Of a stretch of 64,000 nucleotides of DNA, positions 59,246-64,000 are shown in pieces. Position 1 is the first letter of the stretch, and every line of letters begins with the position of its first letter. Origin of the DNA: Gaiellasilicea sp963789355 (GTDB lineage: Bacteria > Actinomycetota > Thermoleophilia > Gaiellales > Gaiellaceae); the NCBI GenBank assembly GCA_963789355.1, contig CAWBKK010000004.1, positions 241,297-305,296 of the forward strand, read 5' to 3'. The translations under genes and the position numbers were made by a program. The notes beneath the pieces were generated by a model. It saw only the letters and a program-made list of their open reading frames with translations. It had not been told where the DNA came from and did no database searches.

Positions 59246-59671
59246 ATGGCGAAGAAGATTCTGACACTGATCAAGCTGCAGATCCCGGGCGGGCAAGCAA
59301 ACCCTGCGCCGCCGGTCGGCCCTGCGCTGGGACAGCACGGCGTCAACATCATGGAGTTCTGCAAGGCGTTCAACGCCCAGACCGCGCAGGAGAACGGCCG
59401 GATCACGCCGGTCGAGATCACGGTCTTCGAAGACCGCTCCTTCACCTTCATCACGAAGACGCCTCCGGCGGCCGTGCTGATCAAGGAGGCGCTCGGGCTC
59501 GAGAAGGGCTCGGCAGAGCCGAACCGGAACAAGGTCGGCAAGATCACCCAGGCGCAGCTGCGCTCGATCGCGGAGACGAAGCTCGAGGATCTGAACGCCC
59601 GCGACGTCGACCAGGCGATGCTCGTGATCGCCGGTACGGCCCGCAGCATGGGCGTCGAGGTACAGCGGTGA
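59246..59671 (+). CDS. rplK: 50S ribosomal protein L11
   Basis: 141 residues: TLIKLQIPGGQANPAPPVGPALGQHGVNIMEFCKAFN is the recognisable start; KVGKITQAQLRSIAETKLEDL is the RNA-binding domain. Forms the GTPase-associated centre with the L10/L12 stalk. Overlaps rplA by 4 bases. Confidence 0.97.
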   Translation: MAKKILTLIKLQIPGGQANPAPPVGPALGQHGVNIMEFCKAFNAQTAQENGRITPVEITVFEDRSFTFITKTPPAAVLIKEALGLEKGSAEPNRNKVGKITQAQLRSIAETKLEDLNARDVDQAMLVIAGTARSMGVEVQR

Positions 59672-60423
59672 GCGGCGCCCACGGCAAGCGCTACGAAGAG
59701 GCGCGCGCCAAGATCGAGCGCGAGAACCTCTACTCGCCGGCCGAGGCAGTCGCGCTCCTGAAGGAGTTGCCGGACGCGAAGTTCGACGAGACGGTCGAGG
59801 CGCACTTCCGCCTGGGCTTGAACGTCCGCCACGCCGACCAGCAGCTCCGCGGCACCCTGATGCTTCCGCACGGGACCGGCAAGAGCGTCCGCGTCGCCGT
59901 CTTCGCCGAGGGCGACAAGGCCCGCGAGGCCGAGGAGGCCGGGGCCGACGTCGTCGGCGCCGCCGATCTCGCCGCGAAGATCGAAGGCGGCTTCACCGAC
60001 TTCGACGTCGCGATCGCGACCCCCGACCAGATGGGGAACGTCGGCAAGCTCGGCCGGGTGCTCGGCCCGCGCGGCCTGATGCCGAACCCGAAAACCGGCA
60101 CCGTCACGTTCGACATCGCCAAGGCCGTCACCGACGCCAAGGGCGGGAAGCTCGAGTACCGCACCGACCGCGGTGCGAACGTCCACGTCTCGATCGGGAA
60201 GAAGAGCTTCGACGCCAAGAGCCTGCTCGAGAACTATGCGACCCTGATCGAGGAGATCGTCCGCGCGAAGCCCGCGTCGGCGAAGGGCCGCTACATCCAC
60301 CAGATCACGATCACGACGACGATGGGCCCCGGCGTTCGCGTCGATCCCGCCCGCGTCCGCGGGATCCTCGAGGAGCTCGACTCCAGCAGTCAAACCAGCA
60401 CAGTGGAGGCCGTTCCGGCCTAG
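59668..60423 (+). CDS. rplA: 50S ribosomal protein L1
   Basis: 251 residues, slightly longer than usual because of a C-terminal extension. GRVLGPRGLMPNPKTGTVT is the family motif. Builds the L1 stalk and often represses its own operon by binding mRNA. GTG start at 59668. Confidence 0.97.
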   Translation: MSGAHGKRYEEARAKIERENLYSPAEAVALLKELPDAKFDETVEAHFRLGLNVRHADQQLRGTLMLPHGTGKSVRVAVFAEGDKAREAEEAGADVVGAADLAAKIEGGFTDFDVAIATPDQMGNVGKLGRVLGPRGLMPNPKTGTVTFDIAKAVTDAKGGKLEYRTDRGANVHVSIGKKSFDAKSLLENYATLIEEIVRAKPASAKGRYIHQITITTTMGPGVRVDPARVRGILEELDSSSQTSTVEAVPA

Positions 60424-60571
60424 CTGTTCCAGAACAAAGCCCGTCGCCGAAGAAAGGAGGCAGTCCGCGCGAGTGGACGGAGGTCCTCCCGAGGTGGCGC
60501 TCTGAAGGTGCACCCCTTGCCTTTCCGAGCCCGCCTCCGTGCGGGCTCGACCGTTTCAGAGGAGGTGAGAG
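60424..60571 (+). promoter_or_regulatory. Ribosomal protein L10 leader
   Basis: The 148-base gap before rplJ has the expected place of an L10(L12)4-binding leader. It contains GGAGGCAGTCC...GGACGGAGGTCCTCC elements and, at 60527-60548, the stem GAGCCCGC with GCGGGCTC (loop of 6) that can act as attenuator. The ribosome binding site GAGGAGGTGAG follows. Assigned by position and pairing, not by a covariance search. Confidence 0.6.
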
Positions 60572-61261
60572 ATGCAGAAGAGTGAGAAAGAACGAGTCGT
60601 TGCAGAGCTGACCGAGAAGCTGCGGACGTCGGACACCTTGATCGTGGCCGACTACCGCGGGCTCACGAACGCGGAGATCGACGGCCTGCGCTCGAAGCTG
60701 ATCGAGCATGGCGCCCGCTTCGCGGTCGTCAAGAACACGCTCACCCGCCGCGCGGCCGAGGCCGCGGGGGCGGACGCGCTGCTCGCGCTGCTCGAGGGCC
60801 CGTCGGCGATCGCGTTCGTCGAGTCCGACGGCGATCCCGCCGCGGTCGCGAAGGCGCTTCGCGACGCGGCCACGAGCACGAAGATCCTCGCGATTCGCGG
60901 GGGCGTGCTCGAGGGCGTGGCGATGTCGGCCGACGAGGTCGAGAGCCTCGCCAAGCTCCCGCCGGTCGACGTGCTCCGCGCCCAGCTCGTCGGGGCGATC
61001 ATCTCGCCGCTGACGACGATCGTCGCGCTCGTCACGGCACCCCTGCGCGACCTCGCAGGGCTGATCGACGCCCGGATCGAGCAGCTGCAGGAGCAGGGTG
61101 ACACGACCGCAGCCGACGCGGCTCCGGTCGCAGAGCCTGCGGCCGAAGAGCCTGCAGCCGAAGAGCCGGCTGCCGAGGCCGAGCCCGAGGCCGACGCGGA
61201 AGCAAGCGCAGAGCCCGAGACCACGGAAGAAACCACTGACACGCAGGAGGAGCAGGAGTAA
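60572..61261 (+). CDS. rplJ: 50S ribosomal protein L10
   Basis: 229 residues. KERVVAELTEKLRTSDTLIVADYRGLTNAEIDGL and FAVVKNTLTRRAAEAAG are the ribosome-binding part. The last 50 or so residues are an Ala/Glu/Pro/Thr extension (PAAEEPAAEEPAAEAEPEAD) beyond the L12-binding helix, making it about 50 residues longer than usual. Overlaps rplL by one base. Confidence 0.96.
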   Translation: MQKSEKERVVAELTEKLRTSDTLIVADYRGLTNAEIDGLRSKLIEHGARFAVVKNTLTRRAAEAAGADALLALLEGPSAIAFVESDGDPAAVAKALRDAATSTKILAIRGGVLEGVAMSADEVESLAKLPPVDVLRAQLVGAIISPLTTIVALVTAPLRDLAGLIDARIEQLQEQGDTTAADAAPVAEPAAEEPAAEEPAAEAEPEADAEASAEPETTEETTDTQEEQE

Positions 61262-61647
61262 TGGCAACGGATACCGCGAAGGTGCTCGAGACGCTCGGCA
61301 AGATGACCGTCCTCGAGCTCGTCGAGCTGAAGAACGCGATCGAGGAGGAGTGGGGCGTCACCGCCGCCGCTCCGATGGCTGCAGCAGCACCCGCCGCGGC
61401 GGGTGGCGGCGACGGCGCCGCGGCGGCCGAGGAGAAGACCTCCTTCGACGTCGTCATCACTGCGCCCGGCGACAAGAAGATCCAGGTGATCAAGGTCGTC
61501 CGCGCAGTCACCGGCCTCGGACTCAAGGAGGCGAAGGACCTGGTCGACGGCGCTCCCGGCACCGTCAAGGAGGGCGTCAATCAGGAGGAGGCCGACTCGA
61601 TCAAGGCGCAGCTGGAAGAGGCCGGCGCCGGGGTCGAGCTCAAGTAA
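61261..61647 (+). CDS. rplL: 50S ribosomal protein L7/L12
   Basis: 128 residues: N-terminal dimer helix (KMTVLELVELKNAIEEEWGV), alanine-glycine hinge, and C-terminal domain EKTSFDVVITAPGDKKIQVIKVVR with GLKEAKDLVDGAP that contacts elongation factors. Confidence 0.97.
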   Translation: MATDTAKVLETLGKMTVLELVELKNAIEEEWGVTAAAPMAAAAPAAAGGGDGAAAAEEKTSFDVVITAPGDKKIQVIKVVRAVTGLGLKEAKDLVDGAPGTVKEGVNQEEADSIKAQLEEAGAGVELK

Positions 61648-61700
61648 GACCGGCTACGTACCTCCCCGCGCACTTTGTGCGTTGTAAGTAGGGGTCACCG

Positions 61701-61726
61701 CCGAGGGCGCCGATTGGCGCCCTCGG
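61701..61726 (+). terminator. Hairpin between rplL and rpoB
   Basis: CCGAGGGCGCC (61701-61711) pairs perfectly with GGCGCCCTCGG (61716-61726) around GATT. It is followed by a pyrimidine-rich CCATTCTCC but no clean U-tract. In many bacteria a partial terminator here sets the ratio of ribosomal protein to polymerase transcripts. Confidence 0.7.
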
Positions 61727-61742
61727 CCATTCTCCATCCGTT

Positions 61743-61751
61743 TGCTACTCT
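61743..61751 (+). promoter_or_regulatory. Putative rpoB promoter, extended -10
   Basis: TTTGCTACTCT gives TACTCT (61746-61751) with an upstream TG, nearly the same sequence as the tRNA-Met promoter. It sits just after the hairpin and 140 bases before the rpoB start. Confidence 0.4.
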
Positions 61752-61891
61752 GAGCGAACCATTCGGCCCCAGCCGCGGCTCACGCTTGCGGCGAGGGGTC
61801 TGCGTTCGCTACCCTTCTGGGTTGCGCCGCCGTTCGCCGCTTCGCCCTGCCCACAGAATTCGCACGTCGTTATAAGGGAGGCTGTAACCAC

Positions 61892-64000
61892 TTGAGCAGT
61901 ACTGCTGTCGCGCCCCGTGCGCGCAAGAGCTTTTCACGCCTGAAGCACGTCCTCGACCTCCCCAACCTGATCGACATCCAGAAGGCCTCGTTCGAATGGT
62001 TCAAGAACGAGGGCCTGCGCGAGACGATTGCGGACATCTCGCCGATCGAGGACTACACCGGCACGCTGGCGGTCGAGTTCGGCGACTTCGAGTTCGGGGA
62101 GTCGCAGTTCACGATCCAGGAGTGCCGCGAGAAGGACCTGACCTATCAGGCCCCGCTCTCGATGACGGTCCGCTTCGTCAACAAGGAGACCGGCGAGATC
62201 CGCGAGCAGCGGGTCTTCATGGGCGACTTCCCGATGATGACCGAGTGGGGCACGTTCATCATCAACGGCACCGAGCGCGTGATCGTGACGCAGCTCGTCC
62301 GGAGCCCGGGCGCGTATCTGATGGAGCCCAAGGACGCGACGAAGCAGGTCTTCACCGCGAACCTGATGCCGAGCCGCGGCTCCTGGCTCGAGCTCGAGAT
62401 CGACAAGAAGGGGATCGTCTACGCCCGGATCGACCGGAAGCGCAAGCTGCCGGTGACGACGCTCCTGCGCGCGCTCGCGCGTGAGGACTACAACGACGGG
62501 CTCGCCCTCGACTCGAACGAGGACCTGCTGAAGCTCTTCGACAACTCCCCCTTCATCCAGAACACGCTGGACAAGGACACGACCACGCGTGAGGAAGAGG
62601 CCGTCGTCGAGGTCTTCAAGAAGCAGCGTCCCGGCGAGCCGCCGACGCTCGACAACTCACGCAACCTCGTCCGCGCGCTCTTCTTCGACCCGAAGCGCTA
62701 CGACCTGACCAAGGTCGGCCGCTACAAGCTGAACCAGCGGCTCGGCGTCTCCGTCCCCGACGGGACGCGCACCCTGACGACGACGGACATCGTCGCGCTC
62801 GTGCGCAAGCTCGTCGACCTGCCGATGAAGCTCGGCGTCGACCTCGAGACGAAGGACTTCGCCGCCGAGGCGGTGCAGCTGAACAGGGACCCGATCCGCT
62901 CGGAGCTCGACGAGTACGAGCACTTCGGCAACCGGCGGCTGCGCACGACCGGCGAGCTGATCCAGGAGGCCTTCCGCGTCGGCCTCTACCGGATGGAGCG
63001 CGTCGTCCGCGAGCGGATGACGACCGAGGACGTCGACACGATCACGCCGCAGACCATCATCAACATCCGGCCCGTGGTCGCGGCGCTGAAGGAGTTCTTC
63101 GGCTCCTCGCAGCTCTCCCAGTTCATGGACCAGACCAACTCGCTGGCCGGGCTCACGCACCGGCGGCGGCTCTCGGCGCTCGGCGCCGGCGGCCTCACCC
63201 GCGAGCGCGCGCCGATCGAGGTGCGCGACGTCCATCCGACCCACTACGGGCGCATGTGCCCGATCGAGACGCCCGAAGGCCCGAACATCGGCCTGATCGG
63301 CTCGCTCGCCTCGATGGCGACCGTGTCCGAGTTCGGCTTCATCCAGACGCCGTACCGGGTCGTCAAGAACAGCAAGGTGACGGACGAGATCATTTATCTC
63401 GACGCCGCCGAGGAGGCCCAGTACACGATCGCGCAGGCTTCCGAGCCGGTCGACTCGAAGACGGGCAAGTTCCTGAACGACAGCGTCCTCTGCCGCTCGA
63501 GCCTCGGCGAGGCGGTCACCGCCGTGCCGAAGGACGTCGAGTTCATGGACGTCGCGCCGGCGCAGATCGTCTCGGTCGCGACCGCCCTGATCCCGTTCCT
63601 CGAGCACAACGACGCCAACCGCGCCCTGATGGGCGCCAACATGCAGCGGCAGGCAGTCCCGCTGATGATCCCGCAGGCGCCGCTCGTCGGCACCGGCCTC
63701 GAGTACCGCGCCGCCGTGGACACGGGCGACGTCGTCCTCTCGCAGGGCGACGGCACCGTGATCGACGTCGACGCCGAGAAGATCGTCGTCGAGGGCAAGG
63801 GCTCCCGCGAGGAGTACCACCTGACCAAGTTCATGCGCTCGAACCAGGGCACGCTGATCCATCAGAAGCCGGTGGTCGGCCTGGGTGAGAAGGTCAAGGC
63901 CCAGCAGGTGCTGGCGGACGGCTCCTCCACGGACGGCGGCGAGCTCGCGCTCGGCGCCAACCTGATGGTCGCCTTCATGACCTTCGAGGGCTACAACTTC
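61892..64000 (+). CDS. rpoB: DNA-directed RNA polymerase beta subunit (3' end outside window)
   Basis: 703 residues are present of an expected 1150 or so. TTG start at 61892 with AGGGAGG about 12 bases upstream. KHVLDLPNLIDIQKASFEWF and VRSPGAYL begin the subunit. The rifampicin region reads GSSQLSQFMDQTNSL then THRRRLSALGAGGL; the positions matching E. coli D516, H526 and S531 are wild-type, so no common resistance change is seen. PTHYGRMCPIETPEGPNIGLI follows. The gene is open at the window end. Confidence 0.97.
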   Translation, partial: MSSTAVAPRARKSFSRLKHVLDLPNLIDIQKASFEWFKNEGLRETIADISPIEDYTGTLAVEFGDFEFGESQFTIQECREKDLTYQAPLSMTVRFVNKETGEIREQRVFMGDFPMMTEWGTFIINGTERVIVTQLVRSPGAYLMEPKDATKQVFTANLMPSRGSWLELEIDKKGIVYARIDRKRKLPVTTLLRALAREDYNDGLALDSNEDLLKLFDNSPFIQNTLDKDTTTREEEAVVEVFKKQRPGEPPTLDNSRNLVRALFFDPKRYDLTKVGRYKLNQRLGVSVPDGTRTLTTTDIVALVRKLVDLPMKLGVDLETKDFAAEAVQLNRDPIRSELDEYEHFGNRRLRTTGELIQEAFRVGLYRMERVVRERMTTEDVDTITPQTIINIRPVVAALKEFFGSSQLSQFMDQTNSLAGLTHRRRLSALGAGGLTRERAPIEVRDVHPTHYGRMCPIETPEGPNIGLIGSLASMATVSEFGFIQTPYRVVKNSKVTDEIIYLDAAEEAQYTIAQASEPVDSKTGKFLNDSVLCRSSLGEAVTAVPKDVEFMDVAPAQIVSVATALIPFLEHNDANRALMGANMQRQAVPLMIPQAPLVGTGLEYRAAVDTGDVVLSQGDGTVIDVDAEKIVVEGKGSREEYHLTKFMRSNQGTLIHQKPVVGLGEKVKAQQVLADGSSTDGGELALGANLMVAFMTFEGYNF

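Noticed and set aside
1..64000. Prophage, transposon, integron, secretion or CRISPR-Cas island
   Set aside because: No transposase, integrase, cas gene, phage structural gene or direct-repeat array was seen on either strand.

Overview
The window is a contiguous, very GC-rich stretch of chromosome, almost fully coding, with many GTG and TTG starts and 1 to 8 base gene overlaps. Gene content (NAD-linked formate dehydrogenase, CsoR-type copper operon, FabI, MmpL-like transporter, OpuC-type osmoprotectant importer, secE-nusG-rplKAJL-rpoB) and the style of the secreted proteins suggest a high-GC actinobacterium. The class Thermoleophilia (Gaiellales or Solirubrobacterales) is my best guess; it is an inference from resemblance, not a search result. 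I see no insertion sequence, prophage or CRISPR array.

Layout. 1-5.6 kb: the end of a methyltransferase gene, mobA, then on the minus strand a fused NuoE/NuoF-type diaphorase (split by a frameshift), the molybdenum formate dehydrogenase fdhA with an in-frame UGA at the selenocysteine position, and birA. 5.6-8.5 kb: arfB, a HAD phosphatase, acpS, nnr. 8.5-11 kb: a small exported protein, an ER/archaeal-type (Ser-His-Asp) signal peptidase with a DUF5305-like tail, and a GGxGxD-repeat exported protein. 11-16.4 kb: NAD-binding protein, alanine racemase, and the copper operon copZ, unknown exported protein, copA, csoR behind a perfect CsoR palindrome. 16.4-21.3 kb: SDR, large secreted subtilase, fabI. 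21.3-29.5 kb, all minus strand: beta-propeller, ECF sigma factor and its frameshifted membrane propeller partner, a MepA-M14 double peptidase, a second UGA-containing gene (a peroxiredoxin with UGA at the peroxidatic position), a polytopic membrane protein carrying two copies of a perfect palindrome, and an MMPL transporter. 29.5-41 kb: two paralogous secreted propellers, carboxylate-amine ligase, RidA, serine hydrolase, alpha/beta hydrolase (frameshifted), cNMP-binding protein, Nudix, lipid kinase, DUF2231, thioredoxin, ileS, zinc ribbon. 41-53 kb: ispH with a structured leader, a large GAF/PAS histidine kinase and its receiver, CAP protein, EamA transporter, OpuC operon, secreted nuclease-like protein, thymidine kinase. 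53-58 kb: exported beta-helix protein and a histidine kinase / subtilase / response regulator locus. 58-64 kb: tRNA-Met, rpmG, secE, nusG, rplK, rplA, L10 leader, rplJ, rplL and the 5' two thirds of rpoB.

The most notable signals are two independent in-frame UGA codons, each exactly at a catalytic selenocysteine/cysteine site and each followed by a hairpin resembling a bacterial SECIS. MobA supports the formate dehydrogenase. No selenium genes (selA, selB, selC, selD) lie in the window, so decoding must be tested elsewhere in the genome. Many genes have a TA(G/C)NNT hexamer 6-8 bases before a start codon that lacks a ribosome binding site, which points to widespread leaderless transcription. 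Three genes carry apparent indel frameshifts, which may be assembly errors.
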